Part shown: piece by piece, positions 1-14,613 of the stretch | Layout: the number at the start of each line of letters is the position of its first letter | Position numbering within the stretch: the first letter of the stretch is position 1 | Source: Hexactinellida sp. DTS-2022 | Taxonomy: Eukaryota > Porifera > Hexactinellida | NCBI GenBank assembly: GCA_028753945.1 | Contig: JAPNXP010000009.1 | Coordinates: 1,364,001 to 1,428,000, forward strand | Direction of reading: 5' to 3' | DNA: 64,000 nt | The notes under the pieces: model-generated | Told to the model about the DNA's origin: nothing | What the model saw: only the letters and a program-made list of their open reading frames with translations | The model's database searches: none | Translations under genes and position numbers: made by a program

Positions 1-2
1 AC

Positions 3-1706
3 GACGAGCTGAAGTCTAACCTCAAGAGGGACCTGCTGCCGAGCGTGCAGGTGTCGCATCCACAGTTGGAACCAGTCAACGAGCTGATGGACCGAAACCT
101 CAGCTTGTCACTGAAACACTTCGACATGAGATCTACAGAGGAGAACGAAGAGGAAGGGATTCAGTCTAAATTTTACAAAATGTTTGTAGAGAACTTTGAC
201 AGTCTAATGCTAGACATTATCGCCGACCTGAACTCTGGGCAGATGGAGCAGGTTCAGAAGATCCTCAGAGACATTGTAACTCGCGAAGTTAGCAACCGCA
301 ATCTGATCTACCAACAGGTGTATGACAATATCCGCGAGGATATGCAGCGGCTGATCGAGCAGTGCCACGAGGTGGCTAAGATCGAAGTGGAGAGACAGTC
401 CAACCAGATACAAATGGATTGTGATAAGCGCATGGACGACCGAGTGAGGGACATAAAGAAAAAGACCTGGTGCAGTTACTGTTGGGATGAGGCTTACTAC
501 AACTGTTGTTGGAATGTAAACTATTGCAGTGAAAAATGTCAGAAGATCCACTGGCCGGAGCACAAGCCGCACTGTATACAAATGCTGAACACGCCCACCC
601 CGACTGAACTGATGGGACCCTCAGACTCCCGCGCGCGACCTTTTGAAACCCCCACGTCCTCCAGAAATCGGGAAGAAGACCAAAGTGTGGATATCATGTC
701 CAAGAAGCCCCACCCCTCTCTGTCTGACCCCGAGCTGACTCCTCACAAGAGGAAGATCTCTGTTGACGTCATAAGGGAGAACACGAGCCAAGAAGACCCT
801 TTCATTTCCCGATCTTCTATTCTCGTTGAGAGAGACAGACCTCCTGACCAGAAGCCTCTGCACCGCTTCCCCGCCCCGCCCCACGCTATCCCCTCTGCGC
901 ACCAGGAGAACGCAAAGGTAGAAACATATCCCACGATAATCCCGCCCTCCCTCCCCTCTTCCCACTACTCTCAGCTGAAGAGCGCTCTCACCACCTCTGT
1001 TCCCACGGGGGACAGCTCCACCGCCACCACGCCCGTCTACGTGAAGGCCCCCAGCCTCTCCATCTCCAGCTCCTCCGGACATATGCAGATATCACACAAC
1101 AAGGAACATTTGGATCAGTTCCCTCGAGGCATCAGGTATGCGCCCCTCTCAGTCTCCACTCCGCACCAGTCCCCCCGAGGACAGCAAGCCCCCCCGCCAG
1201 TGCTCCTCTCCTCGGCTCTCTCCCAAATGGAAACTAGCGTTTCTACTGCGGTTGTTAGCAGCAGGTCACTGCCCTCTTCCAGCGGGCCGCATAAAGAGCC
1301 GCACGGGTCTCACGCGGGCCCCTCCACCCCTCACAAGCGCGTTAGAGAGACAGCTCCCTCGAGAGCGGGGGCTCAGTCTCCCCATCCAGTTGTCAACAAC
1401 CCTGTTATATTCTCCGGGCCTATTGAAGGGCATGCGGCCCAACAGGCCTCATTCATCATTCACCCCGGGGGCCCCTCGGTGCCTGGCGCACCCACCACGC
1501 CCACCTCTAACCAAGCTAAGGCGCTCCAACAAGCTTTTCATACAAACATAGGGCAACATAATTTTTACCAACTCATGAATGGAGATGTACCTCCTAACTT
1601 CATGATGAGATATCCGTACCCTCCCGCACAGGGACAGATAATTCCGAATCAAGGCACATTGCAGCCCAATCCCCACACGATGACCCCTAGACCACACGAT
1701 CTTTAA
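3..1706 (+). CDS. ZMYND8/ZMYND11-type MYND-finger protein, 3' part (5' truncated by window edge)
   Basis: The frame is open from the left edge of the window, so only the C-terminal part (567 codons) is present. Residues encoded at about 180-460 are polar and heptad-like (probable coiled coil). They are followed at 468-573 by a MYND zinc finger with spacing C-x2-C-x7-CC-x6-C-x3-C-x7-H-x3-C and the family-typical CCWN core. About 375 residues of low-complexity Ser/Pro/His-rich sequence follow, ending at a taa stop. In the ZMYND8/ZMYND11 family the MYND finger recruits co-repressors through proline-rich motifs, and upstream PHD-bromo-PWWP modules read histones; that part would lie left of the window. 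The long tail after MYND favours ZMYND8 over ZMYND11, where MYND is C-terminal, but the paralogue is not certain. The last visible exon has no intron. Confidence 0.85.
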   Translation, partial: DELKSNLKRDLLPSVQVSHPQLEPVNELMDRNLSLSLKHFDMRSTEENEEEGIQSKFYKMFVENFDSLMLDIIADLNSGQMEQVQKILRDIVTREVSNRNLIYQQVYDNIREDMQRLIEQCHEVAKIEVERQSNQIQMDCDKRMDDRVRDIKKKTWCSYCWDEAYYNCCWNVNYCSEKCQKIHWPEHKPHCIQMLNTPTPTELMGPSDSRARPFETPTSSRNREEDQSVDIMSKKPHPSLSDPELTPHKRKISVDVIRENTSQEDPFISRSSILVERDRPPDQKPLHRFPAPPHAIPSAHQENAKVETYPTIIPPSLPSSHYSQLKSALTTSVPTGDSSTATTPVYVKAPSLSISSSSGHMQISHNKEHLDQFPRGIRYAPLSVSTPHQSPRGQQAPPPVLLSSALSQMETSVSTAVVSSRSLPSSSGPHKEPHGSHAGPSTPHKRVRETAPSRAGAQSPHPVVNNPVIFSGPIEGHAAQQASFIIHPGGPSVPGAPTTPTSNQAKALQQAFHTNIGQHNFYQLMNGDVPPNFMMRYPYPPAQGQIIPNQGTLQPNPHTMTPRPHDL

Positions 1707-3360
1707 TTCCTCGCAATTAGTACTATATTTGTCATTCACTTCCCCGTGACTGATGTTTCATAGAATTACTGTGTAGCCACTAAACTACAGAAGATTTGTA
1801 TAATTTTGAATGGGTTATGATTTTTATCTACCTTGAAATTATTAGCCAATGGGTTAAAATGTGCTTTATGATGCCTTAAATTTGAAGATTACTACTATTA
1901 ATACCATTGGATCCATGTACGTACCGCTCATTTTTATTCTCAATTATATTTTCAGGCTTATCTGCCCAAATCCAATCGCTAATCGCATTGCAGTTGTACG
2001 AGGTATCGTATTTTGTTTTATCGGACTAAATTACAATGTATATTTGTAATAATGCCTCAGTTGAAAGTGTATGTATTAAATCAGTACCAGTTTGTAGGAA
2101 TAGCTAATTGTTTGATAAAACTTTTTCATTTAATTCATTACGAAGATCAGGACACTTGTGTGAACAAATTTGATTTATTCAGTCTGACCACAACTTATTA
2201 TATATTCGAAGAAGATGGATTTAATTATTTCTACATTTCGTGTTATTCATACCTATAAATTGGCATTCTAGCTTAAATTATCTCCCTACTAACCTGATAA
2301 TAAACTGTTATTTTTCACTTAAGTGTCTCTAGATTTCCTGTCACTAATCAACTAACTATTCGTATAAACTATTGTTGACATAAACCTCATAATTATGATG
2401 AACTTTGAATAGACTGGTTTGGTCACTTTTCTGAATTATTCTTATGAAATAGCGAACAAACAGGCAATTGACTAGTATTTCTAATAAATATTTGATACTT
2501 CTTTGAATAAACATTGGTTTAATCAATAAAAAGAACAGACAAACACAAGTAATTCACCATACGTACATGTTCATATCACGGTCTGTTTCATCATTTCTAA
2601 AAAAGATAAGTTGCACCAATGTTTGAACTTGATTAAACTAATAAGGACAGTCTGACCCCAAATCCACGTTTAGCTATTTATACGACAAGATGTACCAAAA
2701 TCGGTTATTTCAACTTTTATCAATCTCACTTACATGGTAGAACTTTGTCTTATGTTGAGTCTCTCGCATGTTTTCACATCCTCGAATATGTGCAGCTATT
2801 GCACTTAAATTGGCGTACTAAAAGCTTGCCATGTATTAACTAGTATTCGTCATAATTGAAGATTATGAGTGCCGATTCCTGTGTATTTAAATAGATACCT
2901 AAGTGCTAGTATATTATTTATTTCGAGCAGATTTTGTATAATCGCAGTGTATACCAGCACGAATTAATTCTTTTGCGGACACGCTGATTTGTACGGTACA
3001 CATGTCCACACTGCAGTCTGCAACTTTATTATCGCATTTATTAACCAGAATAGATATAAATTATTGTTCCATAATATTGAAAATAATTAGCCTTACTCTG
3101 AGCGCAAATCCTCAGGAAATTCATTTAAGAAAATTAATAAATCTCCTATAAATCTCCAGCGCATTCCTTAGTCGCTAACTTGCTAATTGCTGTACAAATG
3201 ATTTGAATTTAATTTTGCTTAGACTTTTGCCTGTTCATTTGTAGTGTACAAATAGGTTTGCAAATTATATTTCTTAGCTAATTTAGTATTTCTAACTTTC
3301 TTAGTTTATTATATGGGCATTAGGTATAGGGCTAATTAGGTAAAATAATTATACTTTGTT
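1707..3360. other. AT-rich spacer, no gene seen
   Basis: About 1.65 kb of AT-rich sequence between the MYND-gene stop and the DDX3 start. It must hold the 3' UTR of the former and the 5' UTR and promoter of the latter. Small open frames at 1861-2258 have no recognisable protein content and AT-rich codons. I see no clear repeat boundaries. Confidence 0.6.
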
Positions 3361-6894
<3,534 letters not shown>

Positions 6895-7537
6895 ACAGGA
6901 ATGTGTAGCGTAGTAGGAATCACCTTTCTGGGACGTTACAGAGTGTAGGACAGAAATGGCATGATTTGTACTTATTCATTGTAGATTGAGTACAGGCTGA
7001 CTTGTATATGGTGTAGCTTGTACCTTAGTAGAATTACATTTCATATCATTCCATGTTATAGTGTGTTATTGAAATTATTATTTGATGGAAATGATTTTGA
7101 AATTATAGATATGAAATTAGCACCAAATTATCTTTTTATTGAATACACTATAGTCTCATTACGTAAATTGCAGGAAATTTGTAATTGTACGTATTTGGAA
7201 TTCGTCCAAAACTGTTTCTTGGGTTTCTAGTAAGAACATTAACACCCGAAAATTGCATGATTTCACCTATACTCAAAACCACTTTATAAAGTGGTTGGAG
7301 CCATTTTTGGTGGTGGCACCACAACCAGCTGATTAATTAAGTAACAGTTGATCCTAGCCATACTCACCCAACTTATTATTACTAACTTCCCGCATTCTAA
7401 CCCCAAACATTTATTGCTACATTTCTACAAAAATTTAATTATAAATTTAATAGACCCTATTTTTTCGAACAATAACTTGCTTGAGATTAATTAAAGTGGT
7501 ACGTATTCCCCTGATAACCAATACCTCATTAGGGTCT
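6895..7537. other. Spacer with a 20-bp perfect palindrome
   Basis: AT-rich intergenic DNA between DDX3 and the hydrolase gene. It contains the perfect palindrome AACCACTTTATAAAGTGGTT at 7277-7296, followed at about 7308-7327 by a second, imperfect TGGTGGTG/CACCACAACCA inverted repeat. No coding content was recognised. An open frame at 7018-7230 is AT-rich and unconvincing. Confidence 0.6.
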
Positions 7538-8398
7538 ATGGGAGCACGTGCACCATTATTCCTTGGGAGAATATTCCGCATCCCCTCCCCGCTCTCAGAG
7601 CGGACCGCGCCCTCTCCCGCCAGCTGGCCGCTGGGCTGGAAGGGCGTGGTTGTGCACGGCGGCGGCGGGGTGGCCTTTACAGAGACGCACCCGTTGGTCC
7701 GACACCTGTCAGAGAGGTACTGCTCCGGGGGCGTGTACTCCGTGGAGCTGCCCTCCCACGGGGCCTGCGCCAGCGACAACAGACTCAGCGCAAAGCTGGC
7801 AAAGGAGAACGTATACAACTTGGTATCTCGCATTATTGACTCTAAGACAATAGTTGTGGCATACTCCGTTGGCGGAATGTTTATGAGCTCGATTTGGAGA
7901 GATCTGTGTTTGTCTCGGGAAATAAATCCTGTCGGTATTTTCATCGGCACTCACCCCAGGCTGGTGACTAGGTGGCCGGCAATAAGTCTGTTCTGGAGTG
8001 TCCCCTACACCTACCTCAGCCAGAGACACAGGTCTATGCAGAGGCTGCATCCCGGAGACGGGGGGGAGGGACACCAAGACTACTGGAAGACAACCGTAAG
8101 GAACAACAGAGAATGGCTGCACCCCGCGTCTGAGATTCAGGCCACTAGCCGCGAAGTGGAGTTCCTGAAGAGTCGGGGGATGAGCACACAGTGGGTTATC
8201 GGCGCCAGAGACTCGGCGTTTCCCATATCTCACTTTCAGAGGAGCATTGATTGCACTGCCGTTATTGGCGGGATGGAGAGAGTGATGAAGATCAACAGCA
8301 CACACTTCGACTACTTCCAGAAGAGCTGGCCCAACACACAGCTAGCTATCGACAGAGTGCTACGCGCGTATTTCAATTCAGAGCTCGAGAAGAGTTGA
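7538..8398 (+). CDS. Intronless alpha/beta-hydrolase-like protein
   Basis: A 286-aa single-exon frame starting at the first ATG (7538); the frame is open upstream to 7481 but without ATG. Visible fold hints are an oxyanion-type HGGGG segment near residue 40, a VELPSHG strand-loop, a nucleophile elbow AYSVGG (Ser near residue 110, with Ala in place of the first Gly of G-x-S-x-G), and a late HFDYF that could supply the catalytic His. These fit the serine alpha/beta-hydrolase fold, but I cannot assign a subfamily or substrate. The next gene starts only 118 bp downstream on the same strand, so the two may be co-transcribed. There is no clear signal peptide or membrane segment. Confidence 0.7.
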   Translation: MGARAPLFLGRIFRIPSPLSERTAPSPASWPLGWKGVVVHGGGGVAFTETHPLVRHLSERYCSGGVYSVELPSHGACASDNRLSAKLAKENVYNLVSRIIDSKTIVVAYSVGGMFMSSIWRDLCLSREINPVGIFIGTHPRLVTRWPAISLFWSVPYTYLSQRHRSMQRLHPGDGGEGHQDYWKTTVRNNREWLHPASEIQATSREVEFLKSRGMSTQWVIGARDSAFPISHFQRSIDCTAVIGGMERVMKINSTHFDYFQKSWPNTQLAIDRVLRAYFNSELEKS

Positions 8399-8516
8399 TG
8401 TGCCACCTTACCTTGTCTATTATAGAATAATGCGTACGGAGATGAACGAAATAATGCATTTGTCTTTTATTTGTTTCGCTAGGTGTCTATTTATTTTATT
8501 CTTGTGTTGCTAGCTA

Positions 8517-10127
8517 ATGTCTGAGACAGAACCGGAAGTTGTCCCAGAGGTGACAGAAACAGCTGACCCGGTGCAACCTGCCCCATCAGCTGACCCGGTG
8601 CAACCTGCCCCATCAGCTGACCCGGTGCAACTTGTCCAATCAGCTGATTCTGTACCTGACACGGTAGCTGATCAGCCCACAGGAGGGGAGGAGGCTCCCG
8701 AAGGGACTGTTGGGACAGCCGAGACACCTGACATCAGTATAACTGTTCCGAGCCCTCCCACAGAGTTGGTTGTCTCGTCTGAGGAGATAATATCCACTGA
8801 GGAACAGCCCCAGCCCCCAGAGGGCCCAGTCACTGTCTCCACAGAAGAGAACGCTAAGCCGGACCCGGAGGTGTCGAACAACGAAAGCGCAGAGCAGACA
8901 GAGACACACCCCACTCTGACAGAGATCCGGGAAGAAAGCGAGCCCCCTGGCACCGGGGAAGTGCGGGCCGTCTCTTCTGAGAACGTAGAGCAAGACACGG
9001 TCACCTCGGTGCTAAACTTGGAGGAGGGAGAGATCCCCGAGATCCGCCCCAGCACCCCGGAGGCGGCAGAGCAGTCAGCTGACGCGGAGGAGACAGAGGG
9101 GCCCGAGGGGGACGAGATGGAGGAGCTGCTGGAGGAGCTGCGAGCGCAGAGGGAGGAGGAAGAGAAGCTGTCGGGCGAGAACGCACAGCTGCAACACCGA
9201 CTGGTGGAGCACTTCCGGTCCCGGCGGGCGGACGAGCGGCAGGGAACAGCTGGGGAGGGGGAGCGGGAGCGGGGCGTGACGGACTACGAACAGCGGTACG
9301 ACAAGTACCTCTCCGTGCTGCAGGAGCGCCAGGGCGAGTCTGCGAAGATAAAGGAGTACTCGGACCTCCAGCTGGAGACCGCCTGCGAGACGGAGCGGGA
9401 GCGAGCAGCTGAGCTGACAGCGGCCCTCGAGGAGGAGAGCCTATTCAAACACGACAGCATGCTCGCCGCTATCGACTCGAGAACCGGCAGGCAGATGTCC
9501 GCGGAGCTGGTGGATAAGATCCTGCGCGAGGAGGCCAACAAGGAGACGGAAGTGGGCAGCATTCGTCTCGAGAATATCAAACTGTCGCGGAACCTCGGGA
9601 AGAAGGAGGATCAGCTGAGACAGAAGGAGGAGGTGGCCGAGGGGCTGCACATGATAGAGTTTGAGCAGCTCAAGATAGAACACCAGAAGAACAATGAGAG
9701 GGTAGAAGACAGAAACGAGGATATAAATCGACTGCGTGGTAAGATCACGCGCACTGTGCAGGTGTTGACACATGTCAAAGAGAAGCTGCACTTCGTCTCA
9801 AACGAGAACGGCAAGCAGAGAGAGCAGCTGGCCGAGAGTGACGTACAGGTGTCCGTCACGCGCGACCGGCTGACATACATAAAGCAGAACAGGGACAGAC
9901 TGAGAGGAGAGAACCTCAAGCACCAGGAGAGCGGGGGCCTGGTCAACCACAAGAAACTCCTGCGAGACCTGGAAGATAAAAATGATTATTCGGACTACCT
10001 CCACACCCGCCTCGAGCAGCTGAGGAAGAGACACGCGGAACTCGGCGAGCTGTCAGCTGGCATTAAACAGAAGATCACGCAGGCTAAGGTGTCGGGCTCT
10101 TTCAGCGCACTTCCGGTCTCGCATTAA
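8517..10127 (+). CDS. CFAP184: CFAP184/CCDC96 cilia- and flagella-associated coiled-coil protein
   Basis: A 536-aa intronless frame. The first 200 residues are acidic and disordered, rich in Pro/Glu/Thr/Ser. From about residue 200 it is almost continuous charged coiled coil. The C-terminal ~250 residues contain the conserved block reading EFEQLKIEHQKNNERVEDRNEDINRLR then TVQVLTHVKEKL in fragments, typical of the DUF4201 domain shared by CCDC96 and the Chlamydomonas axonemal protein FAP184. In that family the protein sits on the ciliary axoneme near the modified inner arm and nexin-dynein regulatory region. The start ATG at 8517 is three bases after a TAG acceptor-like site (8511-8513). Near the N-terminus a 27-bp unit encoding ADPVQPAPS is repeated about three times (8562-8640). 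Confidence 0.88.
   Translation: MSETEPEVVPEVTETADPVQPAPSADPVQPAPSADPVQLVQSADSVPDTVADQPTGGEEAPEGTVGTAETPDISITVPSPPTELVVSSEEIISTEEQPQPPEGPVTVSTEENAKPDPEVSNNESAEQTETHPTLTEIREESEPPGTGEVRAVSSENVEQDTVTSVLNLEEGEIPEIRPSTPEAAEQSADAEETEGPEGDEMEELLEELRAQREEEEKLSGENAQLQHRLVEHFRSRRADERQGTAGEGERERGVTDYEQRYDKYLSVLQERQGESAKIKEYSDLQLETACETERERAAELTAALEEESLFKHDSMLAAIDSRTGRQMSAELVDKILREEANKETEVGSIRLENIKLSRNLGKKEDQLRQKEEVAEGLHMIEFEQLKIEHQKNNERVEDRNEDINRLRGKITRTVQVLTHVKEKLHFVSNENGKQREQLAESDVQVSVTRDRLTYIKQNRDRLRGENLKHQESGGLVNHKKLLRDLEDKNDYSDYLHTRLEQLRKRHAELGELSAGIKQKITQAKVSGSFSALPVSH
8562..8640 (+). repeat. 27-bp coding tandem repeat in CFAP184
   Basis: Three near-identical copies of a 27-bp unit beginning GCTGACCCGGTGCAACCTG encode ADPVQPAPS, ADPVQPAPS and ADPVQLVQS. 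The near identity at DNA level implies recent expansion. It lies in the disordered N-terminal region. Confidence 0.85.
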
Positions 10128-10415
10128 CCGTCTCTTCTCTATTAACTTGTATCTCATATCAACGCATATTACATTTGACAACAAATCACTTGTTACGATA
10201 AGATGTATTCATAATGCTATTTAAACTCGAATTTCTAGAAAAGGGATAGATTACTAATTAATTAATTGAGACAATTATCATACTTAGTTATTATGTTTTG
10301 AAGTTGTCTAAGTAGTATCCTTGGTGTTCAATGCAAGCTAGCTAGCTATATAATATAAAGTAAATACACATAACCAGAATATATCCTCTCACTAGTTGTC
10401 TAAGGAATTTGAAAA
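10128..10415. other. Short spacer between CFAP184 and coactosin
   Basis: 288 bp of AT-rich sequence with a run of ATTAATTAATT and GCTAGCTAGCTA simple motifs. It presumably carries the CFAP184 poly(A) region and the 5' UTR of the next gene. No other feature seen. Confidence 0.5.
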
Positions 10416-13400
10416 ATGACTCTCTTCATCAATAATGAGGAAGAAATCAAGGAGGCTATCGCTCAAGTTAGATCAGATGCAAACCCCAATACATGGTAAG
10501 GAGTTAATTATTTGTCCTCACCCCCAATAACTGAATCTTTTGATTGAGAGTAATCCAATGAAAATTGGGAACAGTACAACTACATATTCTGATAAATCAG
10601 TCATAATTATAACGCAGACTACTCCGTCACTATTCCCGTATAATTTATCTATTTTCCAATTCGTCAGTAATTATAGGAGAAATATACTTTAATAAATCTT
10701 AATTGTCTTGTATGTAATAAGAACAAGAAATTTCAAAGTATTCGCATTTACCAATTAAACAATGTAGAAGAGTTTTATTATCACCATTGATGATGCTTTG
10801 AGGGAAATTCGATTCAAAATTTGTTCGATTATCGAATCCAAAAAATAGACATTCTAAAGGAAATCTTACTTTCTGGAGCTCCAAGATTCCCTGCTCTAAC
10901 TTTGCTACAAATTCCTGAGACTTTCATATCTCCATTAGATTGATTATAAGGATCCACAAACCTCTATAATGACGTGTTTGAGATTCTGAACAAATGAAGA
11001 TGACAATAAATTTACTTTTATACTATTTGATAATAAGATGAGAGAGAGACAGTAAACAACAATGTTGTTTACTTTAACTATCGATAGATAGATCTACTTG
11101 TTATCTGGAGTATAATTGCTATTATTGCTATCAATAGGGTGATAGTCGGACACGAGAGTCCTAATGCCATCAAGCTGCACTCGCTGGGACTGGGCGGAGC
11201 TAAGGAAATAAACGCAAACCTGGAAGATGACGGGGTGCAGTATGCGCTACGTATGTTTAATTGTTTCCCAATTCCTCACTGCTATTTATTGTGTTGTATC
11301 TGATTAGTTCGGATTATAGAAGATTACGAAATGACTAAGACGACCAAGTTCGTGTATATTAAGTGGTTAGGCGATGGAATACCTTTTGCTCGGAGAGGGC
11401 GATACTCAGTTCTTCAATCCAACATAAGCCCCTTATTCAATGTAAGTTATATTATAACTGTGCTAAGCCCAAATGTATTCATTAATAACTAAGTATAGTA
11501 AAGTGTAGTTATTTATTAATTATATTTGTATAATTGAAATCCATTCACAGCATTCTCGTTTGTTCAATATCCACCGGGGAATTTAATTGAACACCGTTAC
11601 ATTAGATCGATTGATCATTCTAATTCCAAAGTTCTATAGAAACCCATATTCTGGTATGGCTGGAATGTTGCATGAAAGAAAGTTATTTGGTTGAGTTAAG
11701 CCACAAACCCAGAATAACAATAGATCAATTTCATTTGTTTGATTTCCAAAGCAAAATAGTAACCTGCGATCTGTGTTGCTTCTTTAGTCAGCTTTGAATG
11801 GACTATTGATATCTGTCTGGCACAAACTACTACCACTTCCATATTAAACTCATATTCATATTCATATTTTATATATGAGCCTCTCAAGAGATTATTAGTT
11901 AATTAATCCCGTACAACTGTAAACATTCATTATAATATATCACAAATTATATTATATTTTATAGCCTTCTCACATTACAATTGACACCAGCGATCGTGAG
12001 GATATCACTGATGAACATATCTTAGAAAAGATAAAAGAACACAGGTACGTATTGATATTTACTACTTATGTACTAATTAATTAACTGTGTCACAATCAGA
12101 CCACAGTGGTTGGGAACACTGGTTGAATATAAATGTATTTTATAGTGGATCCAAATCTAAAGTGGTCTCAGATGGAGCTTCGCCATCTTCTCACGATTAT
12201 TCCCGTTCTCCTCCAACTGCTTCAGTGAGTTAGTTAGTTGGATAAACTTATACTTATCCAGCTATAGTTATTCCGGTAATAATATAATATGATCGGTTTG
12301 CCACTTACCAGCCTATTGATTAAGTATTTCATTAATTTAACGAACAGGAAAATAAGTGGGTAGTTGGGGACTCAGTTCCTTCGTTATTTTTCGTTGACGT
12401 AAAGCAGCACGGTAGTTTGCTTACAGACTATGATATCTCTATTTAACTTGAATAATTAATAATTAAATAATTGCGTTTACCTTTTCACGTAAAGGGATAT
12501 ACGTAATAGGTAAATCGGCTTACCTACTAAATATCTTGTTCGTACGGATAACGTGGTACTAATTATAATAAGAAATTACTTGTATGTAGACTGTTTATTT
12601 CTAGACAAGGAATGTACGCATGTAGACTAGTTAATTTTGTTTGTATCTTTTGGTGAAATATGTTTACTGTCACTTATTGGTAATATTATTATTGATTAAC
12701 GCCACTATTGCACTGCGATTAGAATGGGGAACAGGCAAAGTACAGAAGTCAATCTTATGGCGCATCTTCAAAACCCAATTATGTTGGAAAAGCGAGTCTG
12801 GGCTCAGCGAGCAAAGTGATGGGTGAGGGTTTATGGAATGCTTTTATTTGTATTGGTGGGAATACTCTAATTTAAACTTAAATTTAGATCTCAAATTCTC
12901 TGATCCAGTTGAAGAGGCTATTAAAGATGTCAGATCTGACGATACGCCAAATAATTGGTTTGTACTCTATTTAAGCGGTGTTATAATAACATGCAATATA
13001 TCTACTTATATTAGAAATTACTTATCCACCGATCATCGGCGTTTGTATTAAATAACCTGGCTACTTTCTACCGATGGTGTTTTTATAAACATAAAAAAAC
13101 AATCGGTAGAAAGTCGCGAGGTTTTTTAATACAAACGCCGATGATCGGTGGATAAGTATACTAATTATATTATATATCTACTGTAATTATATGAACATTA
13201 TTAATAACTTTACAGGTGTGTGCTTGAGTACGGAAAGGACGATAATGATCGTCTTACGAACACCCTCGGTCTGAGGAGAATGGGAACAACTCTCGCGGAA
13301 CTTCAAAACGAATTTATTGACGATCTTCCAGCCTACGCTTTATTTCGTGTTGTAAGTTATAGTTTAACTCACAAATTAATAACCCACACTTCTGGTGCTC

Positions 13401-14613
13401 TTTGAGGCTGCCAGAACTCTTGGCAGTCACTTGTTTACCCTTTTGCACAACAGTGTACAGTAGAACCTCGTTAGTACGTATACGGTTAATAAGACGAACA
13501 AACAGTTCCACAAAATCAGGTCCCTACAATGGCTATTCAATGGGTATCACTCCGGTTAATACGAACTCCGGATAAAGCGAACAAATTTTACCGTCCGTTG
13601 GTGTTCGTATTAACGAGGTTCTACTGTATATAGATTGATGTTATTGATGACCACATTCCATCCGCCAAGTTTGTATTCATTCAATGGGTTGGAGAGAAAG
13701 TCAAGCCGATGACCAAAGCCAAGCTAGCTACCCACAAAGGAGCCCTTGCTGAGAAAGTCGGGGTCAGTGATATAACTAAATTATATTTAATTCGCTTTAC
13801 TTTTATTTCCCTGTTTATTTGTAAAATCCCACGTTTCTATCTGACAGGTTTAAAATTGAATTGATATTAGTTATTACGACCACATAAAACACTACTCATT
13901 ATTAGTAAAATCTATTTATTTTATCTGATGGAACATAGTATCAGCCACTAATTATAATTATTTCCATTCATAATATGGAACCCACATTTTATGGCTTCCC
14001 CGAAACCACACGCCCACGCAGAAGTACGTGGATACTGTGTATCAAACCATCGAAGGGTTTTACCTATTCCAAGCCAAACAAATGGAATATGTAGTGGAAT
14101 TAATGAGGAATTCCGATTATTCCGGTGAATGGTTTTACCAACAGAGCTCATTATTTCTTTTGGCATGAGGAATATCCTTAGTTCTGTGTTTCAATTATTT
14201 GTATTTTAAACATCTCAGCATTGTATTTGTGGTCATCTGATGCTAAAAGTTCCTTAGTTTAGAGAGGAATTATGTGATTTCTACGAAGTATAAGAATATT
14301 TTAAATTTCATGAGTTCATGAGTATTCAGGCTTAGTTTGGAATAATAGGTACGAAGTAGAGTTTTAACAAAAACAATCTTAGATTAAATACTGCAATAAT
14401 ATATTTGAAAAGTTAGAGCCCTAAGAAAGGAGAGATAGATAATTAGTTTTGTGTAATTAATGCTCTGAAAAGTTATTCCTTTCTCTTATTATGATATTTC
14501 TCTCCTAGCCGTGCCACATTAGTATTCACGCCACTCTGCGAGCTGACCTGAGCGAGAGGAACATATTGGATAAAGTTATGAGCGCATCTGGCTCAAAGAG
14601 CAACGTGAAGTGA
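10416..14613 (+). CDS. Coactosin-like actin-binding protein with two tandem ADF-H domains, 10 exons
   Basis: Exons: 10416-10495, 11138-11250, 11308-11441, 11965-12044, 12146-12224, 12735-12822, 12888-12957, 13216-13351, 13634-13762, 14509-14613; total 1014 nt, 337 aa, phases consistent throughout. Exons 1-4 encode one coactosin-type ADF-homology domain (starts MTLFINNEEEIKEAI, then NPNTWVIVG, FVYIKWLGDG, and a HITIDTSDREDITDEHIL end). Exons 5-6 give a Ser/Gly/Lys-rich linker. Exons 7-10 encode a second domain of the same architecture (DPVEEAIKDVRSDDTPNNW, FVFIQWVGEKVKPM, HISIHATLRADLSERNIL). The W-codon split at the end of exons 1 and 7 is at the same place in both domains, which supports internal duplication. 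Canonical coactosin (COTL1) has one domain and binds F-actin and 5-lipoxygenase. The two-domain form resembles twinfilin in layout but not in sequence. Mapping is by eye, so single-base splice shifts are possible. Confidence 0.85.
13019..13158. mobile_element. Fold-back MITE in coactosin intron 7
   Basis: Two arms of 57 bp (13019-13075 and 13102-13158) are near-perfect inverted repeats beginning TACTTATCCACCGATCATCG, separated by a 26-bp AT-rich loop. The element is almost entirely palindrome and could form a long hairpin in the pre-mRNA of the host gene. Confidence 0.85.
13458..13626. mobile_element. pogo/mariner-like MITE in coactosin intron 8
   Basis: 169 bp with terminal inverted repeats CAGTAGAACCTCGTTAGTACG and CGTATTAACGAGGTTCTACTG, flanked on both sides by TA, the target site of Tc1/mariner/pogo transposons. 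No transposase is present. The right end lies only 7 bp before the exon 9 acceptor at 13633, so the element supplies the 3' part of the intron. Confidence 0.85.

Noticed and set aside
1861-2258. Two small plus-strand frames after the MYND gene
   Set aside because: AT-rich, likely 3' UTR or spacer.
8562-8640. Possible CRISPR-like direct repeats
   Set aside because: Contiguous in-frame 27-bp coding repeats without spacers in a eukaryotic gene.
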